Below, in pieces: positions 1 to 12,316 of a DNA stretch of 64,000 bases. The stretch's first letter is position 1, and every line of letters begins with the position of its first letter. The notes below the pieces were generated by a model. The model was not told the DNA's origin, made no database searches, and saw only the letters and a program-made list of their open reading frames with translations. The stretch spans positions 1 to 64,000 of the forward strand of contig VCJN01001086.1 in assembly GCA_006384855.1 (NCBI GenBank), in the 5' to 3' direction. The position numbers and the translations under genes are program-made. The DNA is from Tetraselmis striata. Taxonomy: Eukaryota; Chlorophyta; Chlorodendrophyceae; Chlorodendrales; Chlorodendraceae.

Positions 1-159
1 CGCTAATATACACGTATCCACGGCATTTTTAGGGGGTTTTTTTTCAACATGTGGTTGTGTTCAAACCATGTGTGAAAAGAGAAGGAACATTCGTTTTGAA
101 ACACGGCGCAAACAAACAATGAAAACTGCACCGGTCGTCGGTACCGACGCTGCGAAACA

Positions 160-514
160 GTGGATTGTACACGGGCTCGCGGAGCCGATTCTACGTTGCG
201 ACATGCGGCGGGTGTTGAAAAGCTTGGCTCGGCCCTAACCCCGTGGCTGTGCGCCCCCTGCGCCGGCAAGGACGCGGGCGTGATGTCGCTTGCTGCTGGC
301 GAGGTGGCCTCCGCGCTGCGCAACCGTGTACGCCGCTTGCGGGGCGACTTCCTGGGCGCGGTGAGCGGCCACCGGATGGGCCGCACAGCCGATGGTGGAC
401 CACTCGCGTACGCGGTGAAGTCCGGCGAAGGAGCCGCGGGAGCTGCGCCACGAGCTCAAGTCGCTCATGCTGCAGCTGCAGCAAGCGCAAGGGGCTGGCG
501 CGGCGCTGAGATGA
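160..514 (+). CDS. 3' end of an unrecognised coiled-coil gene (two exons visible)
   Basis: Two exon-like pieces join in frame. The first is open from at least 160 to 360 and contains a CAPC cysteine pair followed by an amphipathic basic stretch (EVASALRNRVRRLRG). A GTGAGC donor starts at 361. The second runs from 431, after a GGCGAAG acceptor, to a TGA at 512-514 and encodes a heptad-like helix (ELRHELKSLMLQLQQAQ). The joint is phase 0 on both sides. The 5' part lies further upstream or outside the window; no start was chosen. I do not recognise the family. The Leu/Arg/Glu pattern suggests a coiled coil. The call rests on splice-site quality and composition only; a chance open frame in GC-rich DNA is the alternative. 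Confidence 0.4.
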
Positions 515-2867
515 GGGGCGCTGCGCCACGTGTGCAATGACGATGCGCCAGAAGGTCGCCAAACGGGGGGACAACAAAGCATGGCCGACCTCATGGTGGC
601 GGCGCGTTTGGGGGTCCGGCGCGGCTAGCCGGCTGTTAGCGCAAGGCAGCGGCCGGAGCAGCCGCGCGGATGTCTTCGAGCTGCCTATAGTAGAGTATCA
701 TAGGTGTGGTGGGCATGGCGAGTGGCTTTTCGCTTCCATGCGCCTTGGCGCATGACCACACCGCGGCATGGGCTATCAGGCACGAGAAAAAGGGGGCAAT
801 TGTGAGGGTGGGGGAGGGGGTGGGGACACACGTCCCCAGGAAAACTGGGGGAACAGTCGAATAAGGGGTGAGGGGGCGAGCGGGAGGAAAGTGCGGGGCG
901 GGGATTGCGTTGGGGTTGCGACAATTGTAGCAGCAACACCGACAAGCAGAGACAAAGGAGGAGGAGAGTGGGCCACTGTGAGCAAACACTGTAATGTACT
1001 GTGTTTACATATGAAATGCGAGCAGGTGGCCCAGCCCCTCCAAAAAGGCCTAAACTAAGCGGAGCCTAGCGCCCGGCCGCGCGCGGGGTGCATATCGTAT
1101 TTGAAACTGCGGAGTTCGTCAGCGGGCGGGAGGCTTGTCCAGAGCAGGGCGGCGGCAGCGTCCTTCCACGAGGAAGATGTATGAATGCTAGTCCGGTACC
1201 ACAGATCACAAAGTGAAGGCCCCTACTACAGGTACAAATACCGCCCGTGTGCTGCTTGCAATAAAAACGATAAGGCAGTCCATTCACGATGTGGCTTCGC
1301 CGTCCTACACCATGGAACTTGCCTCGCGTAGCCCTCTTGCAATGAATGCGGCGACGCGTGCATGTATGTATGGCAGTGGAAAACGCATTCTCAAGTAGTG
1401 CTTGAGAATTTTATTTAATCTCAACCATGACATCTCGTTAGGTTAGGTTTACGAGATGTACGTACATCTAGGGGACCTAGAGTATTTCTATGCCCTACTC
1501 ACACAGCATGCATGTCAATGTGGCGCGTGTCGTGTGTCAACAACGCGTGCCGATGCTCGTCGTTACCGCTTCAAAATTCCATTATATCCAACCATTGGTG
1601 CACGAAGGAAACGGAAGGATATAGCCGGTAGCCGGTAAGCTGCTAATCCTTATCTCTACTTTGGCCCGCGCCCGCGCCCGTCGCACAAGTCTGTCGCGCG
1701 TACGGTGCGTGCGCGTGTGTTGTAAATTTGGCGGTGCCCTCATGTGGATGGCGGGATTCAAATCTGCGCGCCTCGCGTCATCGCGCGTGCGGACGAGCAG
1801 GGCGCGATTTCTTGTAGCCACCCAGTGGTGCCTGTAGGCAAATGTGACAGAAGACTTCTTTTATTATGATATTCAAAAAGTGTCCCACCGCGACATGCCG
1901 CGCTCGGGGCGGTGACGAGTAGTCAATGCCAAACTGTAATACAAATGGGTGCCGTTATTTTGCCAGCAACATTCTGATTTCGGAGCCACACGGTTGGTGT
2001 TATGCCTGGGCCTGCGCCTATAAATGATTCGGACACCTTAGCTTATAAAATTAGCGAAAAACTATAGCGAAAAATCGCTATTTGTATGGCTTTATCAACG
2101 GCGTTATTGGGCAGGTCCGATTTATAATGTTTTGTTTTAGTACCTGTACTCTACTTTCCGGCGGAGAAACGGAGGGGGGGGAGAGGGTTCACTTTGTAAG
2201 TGTCCTCATCAACTTTATGTTCACGTACGGGTACTTAAACAGTACGGTACTAGGCGGATGGCGGGAGCGGTGCATGAGCGGCTGGGGCTCAGCCCCGCAC
2301 CGCCGCCGTGAATATACTGTGTTAACACGGCGTTAATATACTGTGTTAGCACCAATTGGTTACGTGGATAGCGTCTAGAGAACGCACGGCAAGTCTTATT
2401 TAATATCCACGCCAGGCATACAGCAGCTTAGCAGCGTCATAGCAGGGCCACCGACCGTATGGTTGCTTTGTATGGTTGCTTTGTATGGTTGCTTTGATGT
2501 GATTGTAATAGGGTGGTGGTTCCAAAAAGTGCCCCACCCCCTCTCGTAATGCTTGCATATGGCACGGAACACCCTTCGGCACACAGCCATGCATCGAACC
2601 CATTGAAAAACTTCATGCCAGTGGTTGTTATTATGCAACTTTGGGCATGTTCTACTAAGTACTATGAGATCAACATAAAAAAAGGAAGAGGGGGGTGGAA
2701 ACGGAAGGGGGGGGGGGTTAAAGCATAAAATTAAATCGGACCTGCCTTATTGTTGCGCTTTACGGCTTCACCGCCGGTACTTCAACCCGCCACGTCATCA
2801 CTCGTACACTTATTGTACACGCACCACATCTCAGCAAGGGCCGCCAGGCCGCTGCGACCGCAGCCAC
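515..2867. other. Intergenic, no supportable gene
   Basis: No reading frame here has credible protein composition or splice structure. It holds G-rich low-complexity sequence near 800-900, a GC-rich stretch near 1650-1720, a small hairpin (atagcga / tcgctat) near 2063-2080, and a twofold direct repeat of aatatactgtgtta near 2310-2350. Confidence 0.6.
2457..2495. repeat. 13-bp tandem repeat, three perfect units
   Basis: The unit GTATGGTTGCTTT occurs three times head to tail, without mismatch. It is a simple minisatellite in intergenic DNA. Confidence 0.9.
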
Positions 2868-4500
2868 CTCTGATCCAGGACCGCCCGCCGCCGCTCCCCC
2901 CCCCCCCCCCCCCCCCGCAAAACGGCCACGTACGCCGACGCACTTGGGCACCAGACGCCACGTCCTAGAATCCCCCCAGGATCCCCAGGACGCCAAACTG
3001 GCACCACTCGCCTCAGCATGTCGGCTGCTCCGGCAGGTACAGAGGTGCAGCAGATGGGTCGCGGACCGCCGCTGACGGCGACCGACGACCTGCCCCACTC
3101 CAAGCGGCGTGCGCGCGCCCTCGCGCCCCACCCCCGAAATTCTCCGCGGGGTGGTCGCCACGGCGGCCGCTACCCTACGGAAAGCCCTAAAAGGCAGACC
3201 CCCAGTCCCAGCAGCACCCGTAGCTCCGCCACCAACAGACACGGGCTCGGCCGGACCTTCCACAGCCCCACAGGCGCCCCCAACCCTATATTCCCGCCCA
3301 CACCCTGCGCTGACATGGGCCCAACGCGTCAAGAGATCCCCACATGGCGCCGGCGCCGGCTCAGCCTTGCCGGCGCTCTAAAAAATTCCCCTACACGGCG
3401 CAAAGCACCTAACTCTTTCGGGCAAATGCATCCTTTTCCCCATGTCGAACACAGCCACCCTAGTGCTCAACGGCATAGCCAACCCCCAACACGACATCAC
3501 CACCCCCGTCTAACGCCACAACGCGTCGGCAACCATCCTCCACAACTACCCCCAGGCCAACGTCCTCTCTCCCGGTCCGTACCCGGGCCCCGGAGGACCT
3601 CTCATGCGGAGACAACTCCCCCGATGCCGACCGTATACACGATGCAAAGAGCTCATCTCGGAGGCCGCCACCTTACTCACCAGAGCCCCCCCCCCCCCCC
3701 CCCCGCATGCACCCCCGCCTCACTGCCGGGATCACGACCTTCCGCGCGGGCGACCCGCTGCACCCCATCACACGCACTCCCTCACCGAACACCCCCCCCC
3801 CCCCCCCCCAACCGCGCGCGCGGGGGACGACCACGTGATAGACGACCAGCCACCCTCCGGGGAGGACTACTCCAACCTCGAGTAAGAGGACGAACATGGG
3901 AGAGAGTCCATGTACGACGACGACTGGCTCTGACTCCGCCTCCGCCGCGCCTCCCCGGCCCCCAACCTACCTCTCCCCCAACGACCACCCATAACGCTGG
4001 CTACCGTCCGACCCCCAACACCGCCAGACCCACCCTCAAGCACCGTCCTCCAGCGCCCACGAACAGGCTGCTTACCCCCATCAGCAACCACCACTCGGCG
4101 AGCACCCCGTGCTCCATGTTCGCCGACACCAACACATGCAGCACCCCATCAACGACAACTCCCCCATCTAACAACGGCCGCGATGGCGCCCGCTTCGGGA
4201 TGGCCCCCCCTGCACGATACCTAGAGCGGGCGGGACGCTCTGACTGCCTTAATGCAACTAGGTCTCCTCTGCGGGCCACCCATACCTTAGTCGGAGTGAA
4301 CGGTAACATGGCGCCGCCCTACCCCCGCACCTACCTGAGCAGCGGGTCGATGCTGCAACTAGCGGACCAACACCCAGCGGACTGCGTGGGGGCTCTATAC
4401 CGAACTGGGAGCGGAAGACGAAGAAGCCGCAAAGCCGGTGATAGTAGACATGCGGGGCAGCCGAAGGCTGCAGCAGAAGGAGGCGGGGATGGAAACAGAA
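2868..4500 (+). mobile_element. LINE ORF1-like relic, C-rich
   Basis: A strongly C-biased, G-poor plus strand with proline/threonine-rich reading frames that change register several times, including at the C runs 2896-2916, 3686-3704 and 3792-3809. Short protein-like stretches include an ALTWAQRVKR motif near 3310 and an ATLVLNGI...ILHNYPQA segment near 3450-3570, which read like nucleic-acid-binding ORF1 text of algal LINEs. The same composition recurs at 21.2-22.3 and 23.7-24.5 kb, the latter directly upstream of an endonuclease domain; that is the main reason for the LINE call. No reverse transcriptase follows, so this is a fragment. Confidence 0.4.
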
Positions 4501-5713
4501 GATGAAGGCCGGTAGCCGGAGCTGTACTACACATATGTGTCCCTACTATGCTTGGAGATGGCAAACCCTAAGAACAACTCGGTCTGAGCGGTGGAGAGCA
4601 ACGAATTAGCATGTTAGCAAACCTCTATCATTCAATATGACCATACCAAAAAGCACTGCTAGCGCTGCGTTTCGGCAGTTTCTTATAGAACAATAGATAG
4701 AAGAATTGCATGCAATCTATATTGTACAACGAGAGGTGCCTGGCGGGCGATACCCATGGCAGGAATAGCGGCTCAATGGCTCATTGCTAGTTGCGGGTGA
4801 GCCGTCGACCATAAATTGTCGCCATCTGTAGAGATATAAATAGCGGAGCCCATTCATGACCGACGCTTGGGCATGCAAAGGTATAGACTTCGGTCGCCTT
4901 GACTCTTCGGTGGCGAGGGAGTAAAGTTTTGATGCGGATGCGCCCCTACGACTTCAATGGAGTTGGTGATGTCTGTTTGAATGGCTGCAGCTACTCTCGA
5001 AGTGGCGCTGTTTGGGGAGGGGTCGTAGTAGTGGCACGTTTGCGCTGCGCCGGCCGATGTGACGTCAGACATGTGATGGTGTCAACAACGTTTATTCACC
5101 AGGTTTCGAACTAGATGTTGGTCATTCAATAACAACAGCAAATAACTCAAAATCGTCGGTCCGCGGCCGAATATTACTATCTTAGTTAGCGCCCGCTGCA
5201 GACATAATGTCACCGTCATGTACACTGGTTCAAAATGTTGTTGCTCTCAATAGCATGCAACAACGCTTATTTGCAGGGCGCGGGGCTGGAGTTATTTCTT
5301 CATAGGGCCATTTACAACCGCGCAGTGTATAAACAACACGAGTAGCCGCACTCGTACAATGAGCCGCGAGGGGGCGTCCGTTGCCCTATGCCGAAATGCC
5401 CTATTATAAACAAAACTGTCGAATGGTACGGGCCCGTAAGATTCCAAATCAGTGCCGTGTACCATTATTCCGCTCCAGGAATGCTTGTCGTCATCTCCGC
5501 CCGTAGCTTGCAGCACACCTACTGTGGTGGTCGGAGTTTACACAGTGTTTTCGTGGCAATGCGTGCCCGGGAACCCGAATGGGTGCCGCTGCTATGCTAT
5601 GGCCTATGGGAGGTGAAACGAGGTCACAAGCGTGCCGCCGCCGCGAATCGAGACACTTCGCCAAATCACGCCGCCGCCCCTAAATACCTTGGCCACACAA
5701 TACATCCCCTTTC
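4501..5713. other. Intergenic, no gene seen
   Basis: Mixed composition with no frame longer than about 110 codons and no credible domain. Nothing else stands out. Confidence 0.55.
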
Positions 5714-7067
5714 CACGCCCTCCACATAAGTATGGGATTTGCGAATTCGACCCACACGCCCATGCGCGGCTCCACCAAGACTGTGCGCGCGTGCATGCAT
5801 GTTACTCAGGGTAGTACGGCTGCGGGAAAATGCCGCGATAGCGCGATACACCCGATATGGCCACGCGGTGGCCGTTGCCCTGAACACTTTCATTCAGGCA
5901 AAGAACATGGCTTTGGCGCTAGCGCTTCAAATCCACATATTGCGCCACTCGTGTGAATAAATGGGCATGGGGCACAACTGCCCCGTAGTCATACCGCATC
6001 ACCCCTTGGTATCATAAACTATCCACAGTAAACGTAGGGCATTGAAATTAGGCCATTCACGACCTGGACCAAGACCTGCGTTTCAACGACGATGATTTAT
6101 GGGCAAAATCACGGACAAAATGCGGTTGTGATCACTGCTGCACGCGCAGGCGGGAGAGGGTTCTCGCGGCCTCCTTGCCGTAGGCCAAAGCTTTTCTACA
6201 GTAGTGCATGGCCGCATGCTCATAGCGCGCCATGGTGAGCCACGTGGGACGGCTATGGCGTGCACATTTATGCGTCGATCCTGGTGGAGATAATGTTGTG
6301 AAAGGGGGATCCGGCATGGCGGCCGTGGGCATCGCTCAAGGGGGGCATGTGCCAAGTATTTGTGGTCCGTGCACGAGTACATACAACATACTGTCCTGCG
6401 ACCGTAAATCAGGTTTTAAGATCCACTTGGCGTAAAGTTTCGCGCCAATGTGTTGACCACACGCTGACACAGGCGTCAGATTCCGGCCTACATTATTTCA
6501 AAAAAAATCAAAAGTGCCCAAATAACCTCAAACGACCGTGCTACGACAATGGAAATTGTAGCCCTGCTCGTATAAGTTTTACTGGTATTTATATGAAAAT
6601 TTTCTGACGTTTCCTCGCAACGCACTGAGAGATACTGCGACTTTGACAGGTGCACCGCAAGGCAGCACTGCAGTGGCGATGGTATCACACCACATCGTCC
6701 ATGGGTGCACGCCACTATGGCCCCGCCCCACCCCAACCAAAAATAGCCTAGCCTCTTTGCTGACATGTTTCCTCGCCCGCTCATGGCCATACCACCGTGA
6801 AAGGGTCTATGCATGCGCGGCGGGACGTGCGGGCAACCAACCCCCGTCGTTGTGGGGGTATTGGAAACGCTCAGTGTGGCGCAAGTGCCACTCGTGTAGG
6901 ACACTTGTTAGGGGCAAAGAGCTTGCTCACACCCTGTGGTGATGAAGGCTGAGCATAAATGTGCAACATTGCAGGATTTCAGGTCATAAACCCTATATTC
7001 AGCTGCCCTACTATTCGTAAGCTCGGATTCGGCGAGAAAGGGGATGGGACTTATGTGGATGGGTGTA
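5714..7067 (+). mobile_element. Non-autonomous DNA transposon, ~1.35 kb family, diverged copy
   Basis: The ends read ACGCCCTCCACATAAG at 5715 and TTATGTGGATGGGTGTA at 7051-7067. They match the inverted ends of the two better copies at 35,846 and 52,128. Length (1354 bp) agrees with those copies (1353 and 1350 bp). Internal segments align in the same order as in the 52 kb copy, for example a GTGGTCCGTG block near 6362 and an A/T-rich stretch near 6500. The copy is clearly diverged. No transposase is encoded. The right end is flanked by TA; the left end is degenerate. Confidence 0.6.
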
Positions 7068-8424
7068 TATCGGGCCACATCGACCGCCCATTGTGAAAAC
7101 AGCACCCGTACCGTTGACCTCCTCACCGCCCAGCCCAATTTACCTGGCCCGGAAGATCTTCAATACCCCGCGCTATTGCTGTGCTGGCAATAGCTAGGCA
7201 GTAAAGCGGGCTAGACTCCGTATCGGTCGCTCGACTGTGTGTAACTATAGAACTCACTTTGCCGGACTGCCCCCCTCCCCAGCCCCCATAGACGTCCACC
7301 CACCCAGCCTTTTTAGATCGCGACAGTTACTATGGCGCATTATTGTACCAGCGCATGGTGTAACTGCAACATACCCTTGGCCAAGCCTTGGCTCCCCAAA
7401 GGGTGAGCTGTTTCGGACCCTCCTCCCCCGCCATCTCAGCAACACGTGTACCTAGTTTTCTAGCTACCCCCACCTTGATATTGGGAGCCTACTCTAGGAT
7501 AGAATGTGAGATAGTGGTGGGAGCAGGGTGGAGTATCGTACTATATTAGTTTGGTAATGGCGGAGACATTAATAATTTTCTGTAGCGTTAATATGTATGT
7601 GGCTTCCTCATGGCCCGGCACGACACTGTACGTGCTGTAGTTTCATATCAATTACAGAAGCGCAGTACGTTATCGCTGATTCGCGTGTGATTCGTTCCAG
7701 CAGCTTGCTCGGCTCTTGCCCCGTGCAGTAGTATATTGCAGTTGTGAAGCACTAGTAAAATAAGCAAGCAGAGCGCATGAGTGTGCTGGTGGTGCGGCGA
7801 GCGCGCGGTCGCAACAGCAGTCAGTACCATATGTACGCTACCATAGCAGCACGGGTACCTGTAGTTCTTGCTGCTACCCTGCACAATGACTACTGACGAC
7901 TATGATGGTATGGCAGCTATACTGACTACGGCGGGTACTTGTAAACCTCTATGGGTATTTGATTTCATCAGCGGGCGCGTCGATATTGCTGCGGACAACA
8001 AGGAAATCCGACCCCGCACGTGCGCCTGACGCATACCCCCATCTTGCAATTTGTATGGCTCCTGCGAGCCACCTCTGAACTATCAAGTACGCCGCAGCGT
8101 CTCGGTGGAGAAACCACAATTCGCGAGGGATTGCAGCGCTGTGCTATTGAGCAGCGCTGTCGTCTTTACTGATGGATTATTGAGACCCATCGACTCGCTG
8201 CCATGTACTTACCTTGATGCCTACAGTTGCCGTGTCACATCAAAGGCACAAGTATTTTCTATTGCCACACTGATCATGCCTGTGCACAAGCCGCACATGG
8301 CACGAGCGATGAATGCGAGTCTCCATTTACTGCATTCAGAAAGCAGCATCAATCGACAAGGCAATATACCGCGGCTTACGCTCACAACACCCGCCAGTGA
8401 AGGCAGCATGACAGCATGCTCAGT
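7068..8424. other. Intergenic, no supportable gene
   Basis: No convincing coding sequence. An open frame on the plus strand at 8051-8566 overlaps the 3' end of the minus-strand gene below and is probably its shadow. Confidence 0.5.
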
Positions 8425-9898
8425 TCACCCAACAGCAGCGGCATCACTGTCAGGCCGCACGGTCCCCTCGCCGCTGCCCAACCCCCTGCGCCACCATCCC
8501 CGCCGCTTCTCAGTCGGCGCAGCAGTCAGCTCCACCGTGACGCTCTTGCCCTGCTGTCCCTCATGATCCTGGCTGTCAACCGTCTTGTTGGCCTCACTGC
8601 CGCGCCACCATCCTTGCCGCGGCTGCTCTGTGGGGTATTCGGCCAATGCAGCCTCTACCTCCTGGGTCGCTGTCTCCTCCACGGCCTTCGCCCGCTGCCG
8701 GCGCTCCGCCTGCCGCTTGGCCATGGAGTCCTCCGCTGCTGCGCCGCCTTCCAGGACCGCGTCATCAGCTGCCGTCCCTCCACGCCGCCACCAGCCGAGC
8801 TTGTTCTCATTCAGAGCCGGAGGCCGTGCCTCCTCCATGCTTGCAGCGTCTCCGGACACCCCCTCGTCATCTCCCTTCCTCCCTCGCCGCCACCAGCCGC
8901 GCTGCCTCCCCGCTGATGCCTCAGGTGGCTCCGCAGCCCCCTCGGATACTGGTGCAGCTGCCCCTGCAGCCGCAGTAGGCGGGACAGCCGCGTCGTGTGT
9001 TGCGCCTAGCTGCGACTCCAATGGTGTCGCGCTGCGGGAGCGCCCCCACCAGCCTCTCTGAGGTGGCACTGCCTCCGCGGCGGATGCGAAATCCTCTACA
9101 CCTGAGGCCATTGCAGCCTCCGCAGCGCTCCGATCCGCTTGCTTAGGTGGCGGAGCCTTGGGCGCAGCATCCGGCGACTGCCGCTCTGCGGCTTCCAGCT
9201 TGGGGCTGGGTGGGTTGCTCTGTTGGCGGCAGTGGCATCCCAGTCCGTCAGCCAAGCAGCCACTTGGGCGAGGGGAGTATGCCTACCTCCTTCCCTGGGA
9301 GAAGTTCCCCACCCATGACCGCACTCTACCTTATTGCCGACAACTTGCACCTTGGGAGGCTTCTCCTTGGGCTGGAACTCGACGGGGCAGAATGGGCGGA
9401 ACTTGCTGCATTGCTGGCGCGAGCCCTGCTCCCGAGAGATGCGCTCTCCCAACAGATATTCTGTTGTCAGCGCGCCGACAGCGCCTGGACGGGAATCGGG
9501 TGGCTCAGTGCGGACTGACCGCATGCGCGTACCGCCTCGGTGTTGCCAAACAATTCATTATATTTGGGACCTGCAACCCAAGTTTAAAGTGGCGCGGTAA
9601 TAAAACAAAGGCGGCAGCAGTGGGAACACTACAGCTTGGCACCTGCGACCAGGATGGCGGCGGTGTAGGTTGACAGCGAGACGATGCGGCGCAGAAAGCC
9701 ACTCTCCTCGGCCCCGCGATAGCCCTCGGGGGTCTGCGACACACTGCGCGTGCGCCGCCCCGCACGCCGGCTGCGCCCTCGTCGGGGCTCCTCTGGCAGC
9801 AAGGCAGCAGGGCCAGCTGACCACAGCTCGCCCATACTGACAGCGCAAGGCTGTGTTGCCGCAGTGCCTGCGCACACGACCGCAAGCACTCTCAGCAC
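8425..9898 (-). CDS. Spliced host gene: membrane-anchor-like N-part and disordered tail with five GWW(R)RG motifs
   Basis: Three exons join cleanly on the minus strand. The first is open from about 9898 to 9643 (donor GCAG|GTGCC). The second is 9460-9330, exactly 44 codons with the split codon (donor AATAAG|GTAGAG). The third is 9219-8425, 264 residues plus TGA (acceptor CCAACAG). No good ATG lies at the 5' end of the first piece, which follows a CACTCCTCAG acceptor, so at least one more upstream exon is likely; 9898 is a minimum.

The first piece ends in a hydrophobic helix (IVSLSTYTAAILVAG). The second holds two cysteines in CSKFRPFCP. The third is low-complexity Ala/Glu/Pro/Gly with five copies of GWW followed by basic residues: RGWWGRSR, RGWWRRGR, LGWWRRGG, QGWWRGSE and RGWWRRGL. 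They sit at exon residues 56, 108, 142, 203 and 241, spaced 34-61 residues. I do not recognise the family. The layout is that of a sticker-and-spacer disordered protein. Function is unknown. Confidence 0.62.
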
Positions 9899-10570
9899 CT
9901 GAGGAGTGCCACATAGAACTCGACTAGCTGCTGGGAGCTAAGCCACAGGCAGCGCACCTGCCTATACAAGGCGTTCCTGGAATGCTGCAGAAAAGGCTGT
10001 CGCAGAGAGGCTTCAGGGGTTTTTCATGTCACCAGCCCGGATGGCGGGCAGGCGAAGGCGCGGGGGGGGGGGGGGGGGGGGGGATGCAAGCCTCCACACG
10101 CGATAGTCCTGCCGGGAGGTGGGAGGGACGCAGCCTGTTGCACCATCTGTGCCAACGTACCAGTACGCTATAAGTATTACCACCTGCACATGTCGTCTTG
10201 TACGCGAGAAGTCCGGGTTCCCCTATGTCTTGGGTTGAGCGGAGGAAAAGGAGAGCCGCGTCCGAACTTACTGGAATATGAGAGAATCGATACCGGTTAC
10301 AATACGGTTTTATCACGGATGTTTAGGAGTCCTCCGTCCGTCCTCCGTCCGTCCTCTGCCATACGCGTTTCGTGCATGAACCGTCATACGTTCGGTGTTT
10401 GCTCGTTTGATTTCACGGTACTGGTACGTGAACGGTAAGGTTCTGAATGGATGCGCGTATATTATAGCCCTGGCACGTCATATATTCGTCTAAAACGCCA
10501 AATAACGCGGTACCGCAGCGCGTTTTTACTGCTGAATCAGCAACCGAGACTATTTAGCGCGACTATTCCT
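9899..10570. other. Possible further 5' exon of the GWW gene, G22 tract and intergenic DNA
   Basis: On the minus strand an open stretch near 10,020-9,900 (containing QQLVEFYVALLR) ends next to the acceptor of the first listed exon and could be an additional exon. Its joint could not be fixed. The G22 run at 10,062-10,083 reads as C22 on that strand. From 10,100 to 10,570 nothing is seen except a short CCGTCCGTCCT tandem near 10,330. Confidence 0.4.
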
Positions 10571-10599
10571 TGCTTATACGGTAGTCCAAGTATAATATT

Positions 10600-11275
10600 A
10601 TCCTTAACACGGTTGCTATCGATACCACCATTGCCCCCATCCTCGGCGTGTCAAGCTCGGTTCCAACGATTGCTTTGAGGGCTGCAGAGCGCCACAAAAT
10701 CCAGAAGTATGACGAGGGTGTCCGAAACGCTGCCGGCATGCTTCGCTTTGTTCCTTTCGCCGTTTCCGAGTTTGGCTCGCTGGCCCGCATGCCGAGGCTT
10801 TCTTGGTGGAGCTCGCGAAAGCTAGCCACACACACTGGCCAAAAAGTCGGCCAGCTCTTGTCTGCGTGGCGCCGCCGTTTCTCCTTGCTCATCAACATGG
10901 CACATGCAGACAACGTTCTTGGCGGGGTCGCGTCCGCGCGTGCGGCACGTGATGGTACCCCTGCGCCTGCGTGGCGTCGCTCGTCGGCATGTGTTGCTAT
11001 GACCCGGGTCATTGGCTGCAAGCGTCCTCGCCGCGGTTGATAGCCTACCCCGGGGCGGGGGTCCCTTTGGTTCCTGGCAACTAAGGGACTTCGTGGTTCC
11101 CTTGGCTCCTTCTTGGTTCTTGGCTCCCTGTCCTCCTGCTCGACCTTGGTTTCAGGCTTATGTCTCTCTTTTGCTGGCAACCTTTCATAGTTGATGTTAG
11201 TTCTTTTTGTAGTGCGCTTTTGTGAAAGCCCTTATGCAATAAATATTATCCTGTAAAACGATGCTGTAAAAAGGG
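10600..11275 (+). mobile_element. LINE 3' fragment: C-terminal nuclease-like domain and 3' tail
   Basis: The plus-strand frame ending at a TGA at 11,038-11,040 contains VAIDTTIAP, then AERHKIQKYDEG, then RFVPFAVSEFG. This order (DxT strand, A..K..KY helix, F-P-F-A-x-E-x-G strand) is known from the C-terminal PD-(D/E)XK-like region of many protist and animal LINE reverse transcriptases. The tail WRRRFSLLINMAHADNVLGG also matches the end of the related frame at 26.7 kb. A polyadenylation-type AATAAA lies at 11,238-11,243. Everything upstream, including the reverse transcriptase, is missing, as expected for 5' truncation. The long minus-strand frame over the same bases is a shadow. Confidence 0.5.
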
Positions 11276-12004
11276 GTCGCCGCAGTGCAGGTGGCAGTCC
11301 GCCGACCCGGGGCCCAGCGTCCGTCGACGGACGGGCGACGGTCGAACGACGGTGCCGGTACAGGCGGCGGGCATGGCGATTCGCGGCGTGCCCGCCCCGT
11401 AGACCTGACGACCGGCCCGACCTGCGCGGCCTCGTGCGGGATGCGGGCCGCCTGTAGGCGGCTTGTACTGTATTGCTGATCTTGTAGTGCTGCTGTTTTT
11501 TTTCCGGGGTAATCCAACTTTTAGGAGTGGGTTGGGTACTGGCCTTTTTGTAATGCACACCAGTAGTCAGCGGCCCGCTTTTACGCGGCTTGCAGATTTA
11601 ATCTGTTTTACAAATTAATACGTCTCAAATTCGGACACCATATAATTACCCGCTACCCGGAAACAACAGTATTACAAGCCGGCTGAAAGCGGGCCGGTAA
11701 CCGCACCAGGCTCAACCCAAGAGGTAGGGGCACCTCCACAAATCCCCGGCGCGAAGCGCCGCTTAGTATCGATTCCTGGCCGATATTGTATTTCGGCAAT
11801 ATCATCCCTCCGTGTCCTGGGTTTACCTGGTTGATGCATTGGCCCTTGGGGTTCGAATGACGCAATGGTCCACGGGCTATGCCAGACCCACGACTGCAGT
11901 TGGCGCAAGAAGTCAAGTGTTGGGGCGGCTTCGGCTTCGGCCGTGGCGAACTTGACTTTTACCACCTGTAGCGATTCATCAATTCCGTTTGAGAAAAGCG
12001 CAAT
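11276..12004. other. Intergenic, no gene seen
   Basis: GC-rich with CGAC-rich microheterogeneity near 11,320-11,360 and a CCTTTTTGTAAT...CACACCAGTA motif at about 11,543 that recurs twice near 28 kb. No coding evidence. Confidence 0.55.
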
Positions 12005-12075
12005 ATACTAGCGTAAACGGTAGAGGCCACTATACTTCACTTTTGACTCACTGAAAATGGGACAATTTACTAGCT
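12005..12075 (+). repeat. Left terminal inverted repeat of the MULE
   Basis: Starts ATACTAGCGTAAACGG and ends GACAATTTACTAGCT. It is the reverse complement of 19,685-19,755 with one mismatch at its position 39. It contains an inner TACTAGC echo of its own outer edge. Confidence 0.95.
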
Positions 12076-12316
12076 CACGCGCCAAACAATGTACTACAGA
12101 CATACATATACAGCGCAAAGTACTGTACTCGCCCTCGCCGCCGCCATCCCTTATCCCGCCCACTCGAGTGGAGGGGGGGGGGGGGGGGGGGGGCTGCGCA
12201 GTACCGCTACCTTTCCACCACCGCCAAGGCCGCCCCAGAACCCAAACCGTGGCCGGCAGCCCTTCATAGGATCCCACGCGACACTCACTGGCCTGCGGGG
12301 TCTTAACTTTCATAAA

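Noticed and set aside
8051-8566. 171-codon plus-strand frame
   Set aside because: Overlaps the 3' exon of the GWW gene and has no independent support.
10563-11180. 205-codon minus-strand frame
   Set aside because: The opposite strand carries LINE C-terminal motifs; this frame is its shadow.
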